A stretch of DNA of 64,000 bases from Raphanus sativus (GCF_000801105.2 NC_079512.1:23143848-23207847); one strand, 5' to 3'. Shown: positions 49,201 through 61,708, numbered from the stretch's first letter. Program-made: numbers and translations. Notes: a model not told the origin generated them from the letters alone.

Positions 49201-49887
49201 GGCAACTGGTTACTACCTCCGGCAAGGTCAGAAACTCAACTCAACCTACAAATCCACTTGACGACTACAGTGCTAACTACTAATGCGGACCACTACGGAT
49301 GGGAAATTGAAGGAAAGGTCTCAGAAACTTACTCTACTGGCGGTGTGTATGTGTATCTAAGGGGAGAAATCGCTTCTGTCCCATGGGCTAAGGTGGTTTG
49401 GTCCTCCTTTGGGATACCACGACATGACTTTCTTGCTTGGCTTGTTGTTCTTGACAGGTGCCCAACTAGAGACAGACTGATAACTTGGGGATTAAATGTC
49501 AGTCCTCTTTGCCTCCTATGCAACTTGGCACCGGAATCAAGGAATCACCTTTTCTTCTCCTGTGCTTACACGAATGCTCTCTGGTCTGATATTGCTCGAA
49601 GATGTAACCTGGTGGCTTCTACTTCCTGGGACGACACCCTTGCGCAGCTCCAAACCCTCTTTGCTAATCGCCATGTCAAGCGCCTTACTCTGATGGTGAT
49701 AAAAGCAACTATCTACTGGATATGGAATGAAAGAAACAGCCGTCTTCATCGATCAATCTTCAGAGGCAATGACTCCTTAAAACTGATCATCGATAGACAA
49801 ATTAGGAACAGGATCTCCTCACTGAGGCTTTCTCACCCTGCTGCCTGCTCTGCTATGATGCAATTCTGGTTGTCGACTGAGCGTTAA
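46231..49887 (+). CDS. LINE ORF2: AP-like endonuclease and reverse transcriptase
   Basis: Enzyme that nicks target DNA and copies element RNA into the nick (target-primed reverse transcription). Intact, 1218 aa. The N-terminal endonuclease (residues 1 to about 235) has [15 protein letters not shown] and SDHSPC catalytic motifs. The reverse transcriptase (about 440-760) has [60 protein letters not shown], the active-site FADD at about 700, and [10 protein letters not shown]. The C-terminus has a zf-RVT-type segment ([18 protein letters not shown], about 1090-1110). There is no RNase H domain, unlike the relic at 42340-42850. Its ATG overlaps the ORF1 stop in ATGA, suggesting reinitiation after ORF1. 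All catalytic motifs are present. Confidence 0.95.
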   Translation: MSVKLFFWNVRGINEPDKHRTFVDWLNSHKPLFGALLETHIKELNLSHLMSKLCRGWNVSTNHLSDEDGRIILIWRDPAKVVVLAQSRQIITCEITLPNSQPFIYTAVYASNQGDERATLWVELLNLYSTLMLDSKPWMLGGDFNQILFPSEHSLGMDNHSPTLMYEFRDCLLQLGVFDLRFQGPLFTWSNKQPDQPIAKKLDRQLVNNLVISAFPHATASFLPPSISDHSPCLIDLAFQLPTAGTRPFKLLNSLTKLPNFAQVVSDAWNQIGGSAVNLSTLCWKLKNIKSTLKTLQRENFTNIQERVRETHILLQLVQVRALQNPTTVTFEEERIIHQKWLFLRDLEECFFRQKSRINWLREGDLNTTYFHRICLTRASYNAIRSFLTMAGVTITDPIAMTHHAIQHFQSVLGPLNLLPPPLMSTTLWFQELNPFACSQEQQSLMIQIPSTEEIKKQFFKMNQNKAPGPDGLPSAFYKASCGFIGSEVVNSIKQFFHSAFLPTATNSTILSLIPKFPGATTIKDYRPISCLNTTNKAISRMLVSRLKPILTDLIVPNQTAFVKGRLLVENTVLASELVNGYHKNKGEKRITIKVDIAKAFDTLSWDFLFRCLEGLQLPDLFCQWLRACICTSSFMLGYNGTVNGYFKGRRGLRQGDPLSPYLFVIAMNNLSLMLDKAAREGSLAYHHNCAKTKLTHLSFADDLLIFIDGSLQSVQRVLQILHEFEQRLGLAVSLQKSSFFASGLSDEEIVTIQCSTGMPCGSLPMKYLGVPLCTKKLSLLNCEPLIQQVKARISSWSAKSLSFAGRLLLIKTVVSGIATFWCSTFILPKSCIKRINSLCGMFLWSGSTEGHHTARVSWETVTKTKEQGGLGVKDLLIWNQACALKLIWLLFFRTGSIWVAWFTDVVLKGPATNYWSIKTSQRNSWFVNKLIKWRHHIYPLIKCRLGDGMSARFWYDNWSPFGQLDSYLKPATSRLGISKNATVSSLYQGGNWLLPPARSETQLNLQIHLTTTVLTTNADHYGWEIEGKVSETYSTGGVYVYLRGEIASVPWAKVVWSSFGIPRHDFLAWLVVLDRCPTRDRLITWGLNVSPLCLLCNLAPESRNHLFFSCAYTNALWSDIARRCNLVASTSWDDTLAQLQTLFANRHVKRLTLMVIKATIYWIWNERNSRLHRSIFRGNDSLKLIIDRQIRNRISSLRLSHPAACSAMMQFWLSTER

Positions 49888-50170
49888 GCGTGGTCGGTTT
49901 CACTGTCTCCCCCTGTCGTACTCTTCCTCCCCGCTGGTTCATCGTCGCTGATCGGACTGTACGGAGAAAACAAAGCGTTTTTCTCCTTCTTTCACTGGGC
50001 TTCCTAAACTCTCTGCTTGGGCTTAAATTTTAGTTCTCAAAATATGTGTTTTTCTAATCTGGGCTGGGCTCTAAATTAACTAAAGCATGGGCTTGTAAAC
50101 ATTTTATTTTCTTTTGTTTTTAATATGAATGCCAGTTACAAAAGAAAAAAAAAAAACAACACAAGTTTGG

Positions 50171-51478
50171 CTTGTGTCAAATAATTCATTTTGTCACCAA
50201 AATCAAAATCTTAAGCTTCGAGTATAGATGTGACTAAGAATGAGAGAGTTTATTGTTCTCATTTTACATATTGCTAACCTTTTTTAAATAATACCTTAAG
50301 CATTTAAATATACACAAATTAATATTTACCTTTTTTACAACAAAAACTACTTGTCTAAAAAATCACCGGTTCAAATAGCCAAACCGAAAGTAGAAAATCA
50401 GCATATAACATAAATGATGTACAATATAAATATATATTTTTCATCATTTATTAACACAGATCTAAAAAACACAGATCTAAAAATTAAAAGATGTACACTA
50501 TACACAGTTCAATTTGTTTTTATTTTCTCTTCTAAAAACTTTATGAGATTTTTACTATAAATTAATTGATATTTACTACATTAGTTAAAATATTTCACAT
50601 TTAAGTCCATCAATACTATTAATTCAGGATTTTTTTTTACATTTGCCCTCACTTTTACCTGGCATATTACTTTTTATGCAATTATTGATTTGCCTAATTT
50701 TTAAAAATTCAGTAAGGGTAAACGTGACAATAAAAAAAAAAGGACCAATTTAACTACCTCTACCTACTAATCTGACTAACTATCCAACGATTTGGAAAAG
50801 AAAAACTATAGCTAATATTCTATCATTTATAAAAATATAACTATCCCATAACAACGTCACCATTTTCAGTTCATCTCCATAATTCAGCAAAAGCTCCTAT
50901 TCCAAAACATAAACCTGAACCAAAAAAATATCAATATAGCAATTAGTAACCACACTAAAACATAGATTAATATTAACTGCATGAAATCTTTAAACCAAAA
51001 AAAACAAAAGAAATATAAACAAATATATTCCATAACTATTTTCCAAACAACCTCACTTCCTAGAATCAAGTGCCCACACTCACGACCCCTCAAAAATAGT
51101 AATCAGAAAACAAAACATATCCAAATATATTTCATAACTTCTCTCAAATCAAACCCACTTCCGATAATCATGTACCCATATTGACAAACCAACAGAACTC
51201 AGAAAGCTTTTCCCACTTAAAACAGATTTTGTAACCGGCTACAACTTAAAAAGATATACAAGATCACGTATATGTTCAAGTGAAAAAATTCAAATAAAAA
51301 AGAATAAACTAAACCTAAAATCGCAATTGCCTATTGGCATATTCCACTAAAGATACTTTTTCAACTAGATTTTGAAATCTTATTTTGAACCTGCCAATTA
51401 TAATTCTTTCCTATAAATACTACCATTACAGCAACAACAGTATCATCACAACATCACCAATCTTTTTCATCCGTAAAA
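50171..51478. other. AT-rich spacer
   Basis: No gene recognised. About 50960-51180 contains two related stretches (CACTTCC-ATCA-GT and AAATATATT-CATAACT), suggesting an old tandem duplication. The region upstream of 51479 includes CTATAAATAC at about 51411, a possible TATA box for the RPA-like fragment. Confidence 0.45.
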
Positions 51479-51977
51479 ATGAAACCATCCCAGAAGGTAT
51501 ATTACCTTTCACAGTTGAAGCCTCGCACAAGCGACTGTTGTATTCAGGTCAAAACGATCCACACCTGGAAGCAAGTCAACGCATCATATGGTGAAACTCT
51601 CGAAATCATCTTTGCTGATACGAAGGTAATCGAATCATTTATACTTCTATATACTGGATTTTTTTAACCAAAAAGACTTATTATACTCTATAAAAATATT
51701 TTTATAATGCAGAGTGATAAAATCTACGCAACATGCAGACAGAATCAGTTGCTTAGCTTGGGTAGTCAATGTGTGATTGGCGAGTGGAAGACCATTCAAA
51801 ACATGTCGGTCACTGCTGTAAAGAACAACTGGAGAGTAAGCGACCACATGTATAGGATCACGTTTATAGGCCAAACAAAAATCACAAACTGTGATATTGA
51901 GAATGATGACATGTTTCTCTCATTAATGGAGTTCGATCGAATAATGAGTGGGAGTCTGGAACCCAATTTGTTGTTTG
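51479..51977 (+). pseudogene. RPA1-like DNA-binding fragment (DUF223 OB fold)
   Basis: Two exons, 51479-51625 and 51713-51977, join in frame with a GT-AG intron and read MKPSQKVYYLSQLKPRTSD, TWKQVNASYGETLEIIFADTK, then LLSLGSQCVIGEWKTIQN, ITFIGQTKI and DDMFLSLMEFDRIMSGS. This is the first OB-fold (DUF223) of replication protein A 70-kDa-like proteins, which bind single-stranded DNA and are common as Helitron-linked or dispersed copies in crucifers. After a GT donor at 51978 no further OB fold or zinc finger is found, so only about 137 residues of a normally several-hundred-residue protein remain. An upstream TATA-like motif is present. I think it is a truncated copy. Confidence 0.7.
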
Positions 51978-53660
51978 GTAAAAAAATATATATTCAAAGC
52001 TTTTACTATAATTTTTTTGTATAAACTACTTTGCTAATGTATTAGCAGATTAACAAACAAAAATCACAAGAGATAGAGGGCAAAGTTGCTTACAGAGACA
52101 AGCAACTCAATTGTAGCTAGATTCGACCTCATTAGCAACACGGAGAATAGGGGAAATCTCGACGAGAGAGGAGGGGACAACTTCACTGTCGAATGATTCT
52201 CCGAGGTTACCAGCGGCTGAGTCCGTACGATCTGTCGCTGATGTGGCTGGGATGGACCTTGGTCAGGACCTCCTCTGGTAGCCGACATAAGCTCCTAAAG
52301 AAAGGTTCCTGTAAAGAAAGGTTAAAATCTTTATACATTATCTCCTAAAGAAAGGTTAAAAACTCTAAGCTAAAACCACAAAAAGACTGAGTTAAGAGCA
52401 GAGAAACAAAAAAAGTTTATATTTTCATTGCAGTAGAAACATTTTCTTCGTCTGGTTGTGCAAAAAGTCTTTGCCTTTCATCATCTGAACCATCTGTGGT
52501 TTTGTATTTGTGACCATTTAAACTCCATCCTAAATATTGTCGCATGTATAGAAAAAAAACTCAGTAAGAGCTCTCTTTAAAAAAAAAATTACATAAACGA
52601 AGAGAAGACATCTTTAGTCAAAACACAAGCTTGCCGATTTTACCTTCGATTGGATGCAAAAACGCTCATAGATCAAAGAATTATGAAGAATTCGACTTCT
52701 TAGTTTCGAACAGAGGAGAAGAAATATCGGCTTTGGATATATCGAAAGTTTGCTGTCGGTTCATTTTATTTTTTGCTCAAGACACTAATGCATTGACTTT
52801 TCAGACCACAAAGTATTAAATGTTTTATTTAGTCTTTCCGAACAAATTTATGGAAATGTTAATAATTTTTTTTACACATTCGAAACAAATATGGAGCCAA
52901 TATGTCAATACCCAAACTAAAGCCCATTAGTATTTTCTAATTGAAACTAAGGGGGTGTTATTGAACAGGATAATTTAATAGAATTGGATGTAATTTAATT
53001 CTAGACTTAAAACCAGTGTTATTGGATTGTGTATTTGGTGGATAGAATTAGAATCCATTAAAAACCCCTGTTATTCAATATTTTTTAGATATCTCTGGAA
53101 TTCAGTTATGGTGGATTTTAATGGAATTCATTGTGTATTTTTAACTAAAATAAATCCTACTATTTTTGTCAAGACTTCAAAAGAAACGGGACATGATATC
53201 TTTTTCCATCAAAGTACTTGCAGACTTAAATTCCCATACTTAATTGAAATTCCAGTTTAACTTTATATTCACTAAATACCCAACAAATCAGGAGACTCAT
53301 AAATCAATTGTATATCATTTAACTTTATATTCACTAAATTTTCTTTATTATATCTATTTAAATACAATTACCAAATTTAGAGAAAAAAATTTGTAACCAA
53401 AATTTTAGAAACCAAGAGAGTTATTATTTTTTCGTTTTTAAATTATTTTATATTGAATATAAAATAATAAAAATAATCACATAATTAACAATGTTGAACA
53501 AACAAAACTGCAAAATGAACAAAAAATTATGAAACCGGATCTATAAACCACTAAACAGTATATATATATCTTCAAACTAAAGATCAATTCATCTGAAAAC
53601 TAACATACATGTCTAAATATATTTGACAATAACTTAAAAATAAAGAAAAAAATTAAAAAG
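51978..53660. other. Spacer; possible Harbinger-type end at 52950
   Basis: No gene recognised. Less AT-rich sequence at 52060-52290 is open on the minus strand but has no known domain. At about 52951, GGGGGTGTTATTG follows TAA, resembling a Harbinger/Tourist left end. The next 270 bp have the AATTCCATT-type repeats usual for such MITEs, but no matching right end was found. Confidence 0.4.
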
Positions 53661-53666
53661 AAAATA

Positions 53667-53700
53667 TACCCGCCCTTCTTAAGGGCGGGTCAGTATCTAG
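53667..53700 (+). mobile_element. Helitron 3' terminus
   Basis: A perfect hairpin, CCCGCCCTT-CTT-AAGGGCGGG, is followed by TCAGTAT and CTAG before T (53701). The 5' end of this element was not found, so only the terminus is annotated. Confidence 0.8.
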
Positions 53701-54300
53701 TCAATACTATTAAAACAGAAGACCATTTTTTAAGGTGTCCTCCGGTTTTGAAAGTATTTACAGAACCTTGCCACTGATTAATTTAAAACCTATGCTTTAA
53801 ATTAAAATCAGTATTTTTGTCATTCTTTTTATTCAAACAGCAACACCTAGATCACAGCTAAATGATTCTTTTATTTTTCGTACTACAATATCCCTTTTTA
53901 ATGAAACTTAATGTATCATTAAATGTCAAAGTAACATCTACATTTTAAACAAACTTAAATTGCATCAACACTGATTTTATTTTATTATATATTAGATGTA
54001 CCATATCTTTGTATTGAGAACCAGAATGATATTCCAGCAATACCCAAGCTTTAACGTTTATTGGATTCTACAAGCTTCAAAATATAAACAATACATATCT
54101 GTTAATATCAATGGTTTTACCATTGATCACTTCCAAACAGAAGTTTTGATTACACCAGAAAACCTATATGTTGCATTATTCAAATATAGTCGACCAAATT
54201 ATTTAATTCACAAACTTTCCCAAATTAAATACCAAAAATATGAACCACTAAATCAAACCCTAAAAAATTGGCAAATAAACTAAATTTCCGGAAGAACCTA
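53701..54300 (+). mobile_element. Helitron 5' end, abutting the previous Helitron
   Basis: Immediately after the CTAG of the preceding element comes TCAATACTATTAAAACAG, a typical Helitron start. Its 3' end is not certain, and the interval is given only to where similarity to Helitron bodies fades. Nothing coding is convincing. Confidence 0.5.
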
Positions 54301-54323
54301 CCTAATCATTTCGAATATGCTAA

Positions 54324-54374
54324 ATCATTTGTACCAATCTTTTTTTTTGACGGCATCATTTGTACCGATCTTTT
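54324..54374. repeat. Micro-insertion between 20-bp near-perfect repeats
   Basis: ATCATTTGTACCAATCTTTT (54324-54343) recurs with one change at 54355-54374, around 11 bp (TTTTTGACGGC in context). The antisense reading is GCCGTC plus an A tail. Confidence 0.6.
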
Positions 54375-54859
54375 AAAAAAAATTATCTAAATTTTCGGAG
54401 GTTCCTTAAATAACATAAATACCCGGCTAATCATGATAGTTTTAAATCTTTTACAAATCACAACGAAAAAGCAAACCAAGAAAATTATAATTCTGTTAAC
54501 ATAAATATCGAATATAATAAATCAAAATATCTAATATTCCTTACACGTATATGCAAGCTAATCTTCAAAAATCTATATTTAAATAAAACAGGATATTTCA
54601 AAAAATATTCTGATCGAATTCGAAGTTTTAAATAACTATATTAATAATTTGAAACGGAAAGTTAGTAATCAAAATATATTATGAATCATTAACGAAGTAT
54701 ATTCCAATTAATATTCTAGATTGACCAAATCTTTCCACCTCCTATGTTTCATCCGTTTAATCCCTACGAAAACCTACATCCCCACTCACTATATATACAA
54801 CCATATAAGCTGTCAAAAAAGTATACTCTTATGTAGTACCATGAAAAATCAGAACGATA

Positions 54860-55560
54860 TTATTTCAGATGATTGAGAAACAAGAAACCAAGATACGAAG
54901 GCTCTAGAGATTCTCTTTACCTCTTCATGTTCGAGCGTCTGGTTACTCGGGAACCAACCAATTCTAACGCATGGGACAGCCAATGGATTTGCTTGGAGGG
55001 ATGCAGCAGTATAAGGATCGACGCCACAGTTTGTCCATTCAGCTCGGTGAATTCTCAAGAAACGAATCATGCACAAGGGGTAGAACATTCTTCAAGGGAA
55101 CACAAGTAAGAGAATTGAGTTAATACAATAATTAAACTGATTCTTTTATCTATTCATATGGTTAATCATGATATAATCTCCTACAGCTTGCATATACGCT
55201 TTGGCCTACAGCGCTTTCAAAACTTAGAAGAAACAAGTTTACTATTAAGAGCCAGATAAATTATTAGAAGAAGAGTTGATCATGATAGTTATATCCTATC
55301 CAACATACTCACAGAACCATCAACATCATCACTGGAACTCCAAAATTTAAATGTGATTAGAAGAATGATTGGGACAACCATAGAAAGCTTACTGAGTAAA
55401 TGTATTACCTGCATAATATTTTTCATGATCTTTAGTGTTTGATAATTGAAAACTCGAGCTGTCGTTCCAAACAGTAACAGCTCATGAGGGTAACTGAAAA
55501 ATCCAAATCCAAATCCGACAAAGTTAACTGAGAATACTTCCAAATCATTATCAGCATCGT
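54860..55560 (-). other. Possible captured gene fragments
   Basis: Two minus-strand frames look protein-like: about 55540-55430 (VNFVGFGFGFFSYPHELLLF, ARVFNYQTLK) and 55088-54870 (IHRAEWTNCGVDPYTAASLQ, RIGWFPSNQ). Composition is less AT-rich than surroundings. They could be exon fragments of one host gene carried by a Helitron. I do not recognise the protein, and no clear splice set joins them. Confidence 0.3.
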
Positions 55561-55882
55561 GAGTGTAACTCTACAACAAAGATAACAACAAAAATATCTG
55601 AACTGATCAGAAAATAAAACGAATCAAGAAGACAGCCATAAACATGATAAGTAAGAAATCATAAATGTTTATAAGCTTGCAACTTTTTTATTATTCCGAA
55701 ACAGAGAACTCATGCAAAGAAATGAACTGAGCAAACATAAAAATGAATAAAGAAGACAACCAAAGATCAAAATCTGGGCTCTGGGCTACCTCTTTTTATC
55801 TCTATGATAATCAACCAAAGTCTATCAACAATAAACAAGGAAAAAGACATAAGAAATCGAAAAAAATTCAACTCCAAATACA

Positions 55883-58042
55883 TCTTATACTATTAAAGTA
55901 GAAGACAGTTTATGAACCTACCCCTGAATTTTATAAGTAATTACAAAATATCCCATTTTATTTCCTTTTTTAATCAAATCATCTAATTAAAATCCCAACA
56001 AAGTCTTCTTATAAATTGACAGCCCAACTTTTTGTTCTCTCTGTCAATAAAACGAAATGAGCTATAAATTTTTGAATCAATGAAATGGGCTTTAATATTT
56101 TAAATTAATGGCCTTCAATATTCAATAGCCAAAATCCTGTAATTTTTAAATACGCATGAACCAAAAAATATCAATAACCAAAATCGTTCTTCAACTCATA
56201 TATTATCGGGATATTTACTCCAAATAGATCATTGAATATTCTCTGTAATTTAATATTTTCTCTAATTGTTACCAACATAATATAGAAACAGAAATAAGAT
56301 CTCCCGGTTTCCTAAATATTTGCACCATATCTTTCCAAAAAAAATTTCACATTATTAATTACTTGAAAATATTTATTAAATGAAACCTCAAAAAAAAATT
56401 GAAATAACAAATGATTAAATCAACAAAATCATAATACGGGTCTAAATTATCTCACCTCTTTAAAAAACAGTTCCATTTAAAATAAAAACTAAATCACATA
56501 AACTGAATTTAATAAAATTATAGAATTTTTTTGAAAAGCACAAATTAATTTTTCAATACAGAGAATGTTGAAGATATAAAATATTTTATTTAAATTAGAA
56601 AAAAAAATCAGTGTAAAATAAGTTTAGCTTTGGGTTAAATGAATAAAACCATATTACGGGTTAGAATTATTTATAGTCTTAAAAAATTTAATCATATTTA
56701 AAATAAAAATAAGTCATATAAGTAAATTTAAGAAAAAGTTATATATTAACACTCTTAACGTTAGTGCATTAGTCTTATTTCATTCACCAAAAAGTTTTTT
56801 TTTTATGTTTCAACACTGCTTTTGGTTTTTTTAGGTATTTTTGATATTTTCATTAGAGTTACCTTCTCTTTTGATAATATCGTAATAACATAGTTTGTTG
56901 TGTATAAAATAAATTTATCAAACAAAATTCACATCAATAGTAATGTTTCATGTTACCATTGTTTCATTTTCTTCAAATGACATAATACAAATCTCATTAA
57001 AGTCTAAATAGTTACTTTTCAAATTTTATATAATATTAATAAGTATGAATTATTTAATAAACATTTTAAATTTTTTTTTTTGGTTTTCAGCGGATCAACT
57101 CATATCGGATCTTAGGTTAATAGCGGATTTTTAGATTTTTATCAGGTTTTCTAAGATTATAATTACAATTTTTTTTATTAATTTGAATTGAATTGTACAC
57201 ATATCACTGGATTTATCGGTTCAATCATAGGTCTGAGTTGGATATGAAAAGACCGCTTGAAAATCAATTATTATAATAGAACAAATTGTTTGAAACACAA
57301 ATAGAAAACTTTAAAATTATTTATTCTCTAATCAAAATTACAAATTCAATTAAATTTATTAAAATCAAAAGTCATTATTTTGCAATTATATTAAAGAGTA
57401 TTTAATATAATTCAATTCTTAGCTTTTTTGAAAATTTTGTTTCCTAAATGTTTAAATTATCTCAACTCCTTAAAAGTAGTTTCATTTAAAATAAAAACTA
57501 AATCACATAAATTACATTTAATAAAATTATAGAAAATATTTTGAAACGCACAAATGATTTTTTTCAATACAAGAGTGTTGAAGATATAAAATATTTTATT
57601 TAAATTAAAAATAATCAGGGTAAAGTAATTTTAACTTCGGTTTAAATAAATAAAATCATATCATAGGTTAGAATTATTTAGAGGCTTCTAAAATTTAGTC
57701 ATATTGAAAATAACAAAAATAAGTCATAAGTAAATTTAAGATAAATTTCATAAAAAGTTAAAATATATAATTTAGAAAAATTCATAATTTTTATTACGTA
57801 AACTAATTTTCCAACAAAAAATATACCCGCCCTTCATAATTTTTATTACGTAAACTAAACAAAATCATAAAAACACATGATGCAAACTTTATATAGAAAC
57901 ACATATGTTATAAAAATAAGTACATGAAAAGAAAAAAAATCCCGCGCTTTGATATACATTTTATGTTAAAATACATTTGTTACAAAAATAAATTTGTCAA
58001 AGGAAACATACCTGCCCTTTGAAAGGACGGATCAAAATCTAG
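55883..58042 (+). mobile_element. Helitron, about 2.16 kb, possibly compound
   Basis: Starts TCTTATACTATTAAAGTAG after A and ends with an imperfect hairpin (CTGCCCTTTGAAAGGACGG), ATCAAAAT and CTAG before T. A stretch of about 290 bp is present twice in the same orientation (about 56450-56745 and 57460-57750), and partial 3' hairpins lie near 57826 and 57941. So this may be two or more related elements merged. No ORF of note. Confidence 0.6.
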
Positions 58043-58536
58043 TAAGAACATTAAAGTACTAAATAGTGTCAGTTTTGAATATAATTTTCTTTCAGCCGAT
58101 TCACTCCTTGGGATGCTTTACCGCTCCATGGAGGAATTTTGAAGATAAAAGATTTGGTTTAATTTTATTATAGAGAAAAAAAATATTTTGTTCTATTTAG
58201 TAACTGAAAATTATTTTGTTCTTATCAATCAAATTTAGCATACTGTTATATATATATAATTATTTAGATTTTATTATAGTTAACCTATTATAAACTTTTG
58301 AAAACTAATTATCTATATATATATATATATATATATATATTGGTAATAAATAACATTATTATCAGTTAATTACTTCTTACTTTTGTTATACCGTTACTAA
58401 TACATTATTAATACTATTAATTTCTAACCATATGATATTTAGTTAAAAATAGTAAAATACTATCAATTAAATTATAAGATACGCAAATAAGTATGTGTTA
58501 AGTTTAACCTTTGTTGATTGGTTTTTGACATTTAAA
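58043..58536. other. AT-rich spacer
   Basis: No gene. A TA microsatellite is at about 58313-58340. Confidence 0.5.
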
Positions 58537-59780
58537 CTAGGTGTCTTACCCGCACTTGCGGGCTTAATAATTTTTTAAAATTATAAATATATATATTATC
58601 AATTCAAAACATTAAAATAAATTATTTTATGCTTTTAAAATTTTAAAAATTAATTCAATATTAAAGTTTATTATGTATGATAATTTTTTAATTTTAATAA
58701 TATATATTTTATTACATAAAATAAACATAAAACATTCATATATACATAAAACTACATAGATAGATTTATATTTACTTTTAAAATATTATGATATAAAATA
58801 TTTTTGGGTAACATAATATATAATTTTTTAGATAATGATGATTATAAAATTAATTAAATTCGTTTTAATTTATGGTTAATTATATCTTAATAAATCTAAT
58901 CTAACTAATTATTAAGGATAACAAAAAATTTAAACGTTCTAACAAACTTTTGACGTGAGAGAAAAAAATCATTTCACAAATAATATTATAAAAATATTAT
59001 TAAAAGATAATCTTTCTTAATAAATAATTTTAATGATTTGGCTGATAATTTATCATTATCTTAAGACAATAAAAACTTCAAACAAAAATATTACAGTTAA
59101 ATTTATACTATATTTACATTAGTAATATTAAAATATTATATATATGTTTATATTATATTTTGTTTAGTAATATCAAACCGACTCTATTTTAATATTTAAT
59201 TTTTCTTAAACCACATGTTTAATGTGGAAGCACCTTAGCCTAATGGTTAAGGTCTAAAGGCTTTTACACCCAGGTCTGGGATTCGATTTCCAGACTATGC
59301 AATTTATTGCAGATTTTCTCAAATCCAGGTTTCAAGTCCCGGAGAGAGCGCGATTTATTAGGCAACTATTCAGCTTATGGAAATAAGGATTACATGCAAC
59401 TATGCGATTATGGAAGGAGGGATTACAAGAGATCTTCAACATGGTGCAAGTAAATCTGGTCAGGCGTGGATCTTCATAGGACGGCTCAGATGATGCAGTT
59501 AGGCGTAGATCTTCATAAGACAGGTAGTATTGTCGGTTATCGAATCGTCTATGTAATATTCCTAATAATTGTAATATCATAATTCGGTTGTCGAATCGTC
59601 TATGTAATATTCCTAATAATTATAATATCATAATAAATCAGCGTTAAAAAAAAACCACATGTTTAATTAAAAAATATTAAAAATAAGCAAAACTATTTAT
59701 TATTAAATATGAAAATAATCAAAATTATCTAAAATCATGGAGAGAATGACAAATCAGCCAATTCACTTCATAAATAATGG
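58537..59780 (-). mobile_element. Helitron (minus strand), interrupted by a SINE, 5' end lost
   Basis: The minus-strand 3' end has the hairpin GCCCGC-AAGT-GCGGG, then TAAGACAC and CTAG before T. Its body matches 60755-61090 closely except for the SINE at 59224-59652. Similarity ends at about 59780, just short of the expected 5' terminus. Confidence 0.7.
59224..59652 (+). mobile_element. tRNA-derived SINE (429 bp) with 15-bp target duplication
   Basis: Starts GTGGAAGCACC and shows a pol III A box (TAGCCTAATGGTTAAGG) and B box (GGGATTCGATTTCC) about 35 bp apart, as in tRNA-derived SINEs. It ends in an A run. Flanks AACCACATGTTTAAT at 59209-59223 and 59653-59667 are identical, and the uninterrupted target exists in the copy near 60968. 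The 3' part contains a tandem repeat of about 59 bp (GTCGAATCGTCTATGTAAT...). Confidence 0.88.
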
Positions 59781-60100
59781 GCTTGATTGGTTGGTGTTGT
59801 ATCTTTAATTTTTAAGCTTTAGAAAATAGGTTGTGAGTTTTATTGCTTTGGCATTAATTGTTTTGTTGTAGATTTATTTTCAAAACACTAAATAAAAACT
59901 GTTGAAAAAATAATTTAGAAAGGTAACATATTTCTTTTTCTAACTTTTTGGCTATAACTTTCATTTTTCGATCAAAAGCTTGATTGCTCTAGAAAAATGC
60001 TATAGAAAGAAAAAGTGGCTGTCCAAAGCACGTACAGCACTCACCAATCACCTCCAATACTATAATAGTATAGAATAATAGCATAGATAAGCTTCTAAAA

Positions 60101-60421
60101 ATAAAGGCTTCTACACCCAGTTCTGGGGTTCGACTCCCAGACTATGCAATTTATTGCAGATTTTCTCAAATCCAGGTTTCAAGTCCCGGAGAGAGTGCGA
60201 TTTATTAGACAACTATGCAGATTATGAAACGAAGGATTACATGCAATTATGCGATTATGGAAGGAAGGATTACAAGAGATCTTCAACATGGTACAAGTAA
60301 ATCTGGCCAGGCGTAGATCTTCATAGGACGGCTCAGATGATGCAGTTAGACGTAGATCTTCACTAGACAGATAGTATTGTTGGTTGTCGAATTGTCTATG
60401 TAATGTTCCTAATAATTGTAA
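60101..60421 (+). repeat. Second, truncated copy of the SINE
   Basis: About 320 bp matching the SINE at 59224 from just after its A box (AGGCTTCTACACCCAG) to near its 3' end. The B box, GGGGTTCGACTCCC, is closer to the consensus. The left end joins Helitron-like sequence, and the right end is cut by the Helitron terminus at 60422. Confidence 0.8.
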
Positions 60422-61371
60422 CTAGTTGTTTTGCCCGCACATGCGGGCATGAAATTCTTATAAATACTTATTAGTTTATGTCTTATTGAAAAAAAAAAGA
60501 TAAGCTTCTAAAAATAATAAAACATAATAAATAATCAAAATAAAGTTATCAATTAAAATTCTTAAGAGTATGACAAAGAAAAAAATAATTTAAATTATGT
60601 AGAATATGACAAATAAGCAAAATTAAAATTAGTTAAACATAAAAATAAGAAAATTAACTAAATATATAGAAAATATGACAAATAAGCAATTAAAAATGAC
60701 AAATAACCAAATTTACCTAAAATCATGGAGAAGATGCAAGTAAAAAAATTTACAAAATATTATTAAAAGATAATCTTCCTTAATAAATAATTTTAGTGAT
60801 TTGGCTGATAATTTATCATTATCTTAAGAACATTTAAAAAAATTCTAATAATAATATCATAGTTAAATTTATATTATATTTCCATTAGTATAAAATATTA
60901 TCTATATGTTTATATTATATTTTTAGTAATATTAAACCGACTCTATTTTAATATTTTGATTGTCTTAAACCACATGTTTAATTAAAAATATGAAAAATAA
61001 GCAAAACTGTTAATTATTAAATATAAAAATTATTTAAAATTATCTAAAATCATGGAGAGAATGACAAATCAGCCAATTCACTTCATAAATAATAGTATAG
61101 ATAAGCTTCTAAAAATAATAAAATATAAAAATAATCAAAATAAAGTTATCTATCAAAATTCTTAAGAATATGACACATAAAGAAATAATTTAAATTATGT
61201 AGAATATGACAAATAAACAAAATTAAAATTAGTAAAACATAATAAATAAGTAAATTTACTAAATTTGGAAAATATGGCAAATAAGCAATTAACAATGACA
61301 TAACTAAATTTATCTAAAATTATGAAAAAGATAACAAGTAAGTAAATTTACTTCTCAAATAATAATATAGA
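60422..61371 (-). mobile_element. Helitron (minus strand) with two possible 5' ends
   Basis: The minus-strand 3' end has a strong hairpin, GCCCGC-ATGTGCGGGC, then AAAACAA and CTAG before T. Two good 5' termini follow: TCTATACTATTATTTATG starting at 61101 and TCTATATTATTATTTGAG starting at 61371, each after A. A block of about 270 bp is repeated (60484-60755 and 61102-61371), so one element was probably inserted in another of the same family. Confidence 0.7.
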
Positions 61372-61708
61372 TAGACTCTAATATTAAAAATGGAGTAGAA
61401 CTCGTTATTGGAGTAGAATGATTTATCATAAGATTCGCTATTGGAAGTCATTTAATTCTAACAACTCATGCTTAAGATATGCAGATTCATATACGTGCTA
61501 AGAACTATTAAATAGATTTTTTTTGCTACACACTATTAAATAGTTTCTATATCCGTGTAAAGGAAAATCTCATAATCTATCTATAAATTACCATATTTCA
61601 AAGTCAATTAGTTATATAAACATCTTCTTTTTGGTTGCATCCACCTCTCATATACAGATTTCCATTACATACAAGAAGAGAAGTAGTTACTATACCTCAA
61701 AAGAGACG

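Larger units (their letters stand above)
44315..50154 (+). mobile_element. L1-type LINE (non-LTR retrotransposon), about 5.84 kb
   Basis: Flanked by a perfect 16-bp target duplication, AACAACACAAGTTTGG at 44299-44314 and 50155-50170, and ending in an A-rich tail. It carries ORF1 (nucleic-acid-binding) and ORF2 (endonuclease plus reverse transcriptase). A perfect long duplication and an undamaged ORF2 suggest a recent insertion, and the element appears full length. Confidence 0.95.

Noticed and set aside
54000..54283. 95-aa plus-strand frame
   Set aside because: Low-complexity AT-rich reading with no domain, within Helitron-like sequence.
59235..59300. tRNA gene suggested by A and B boxes
   Set aside because: The boxes belong to a SINE with target duplications and an A tail; no full tRNA cloverleaf follows.
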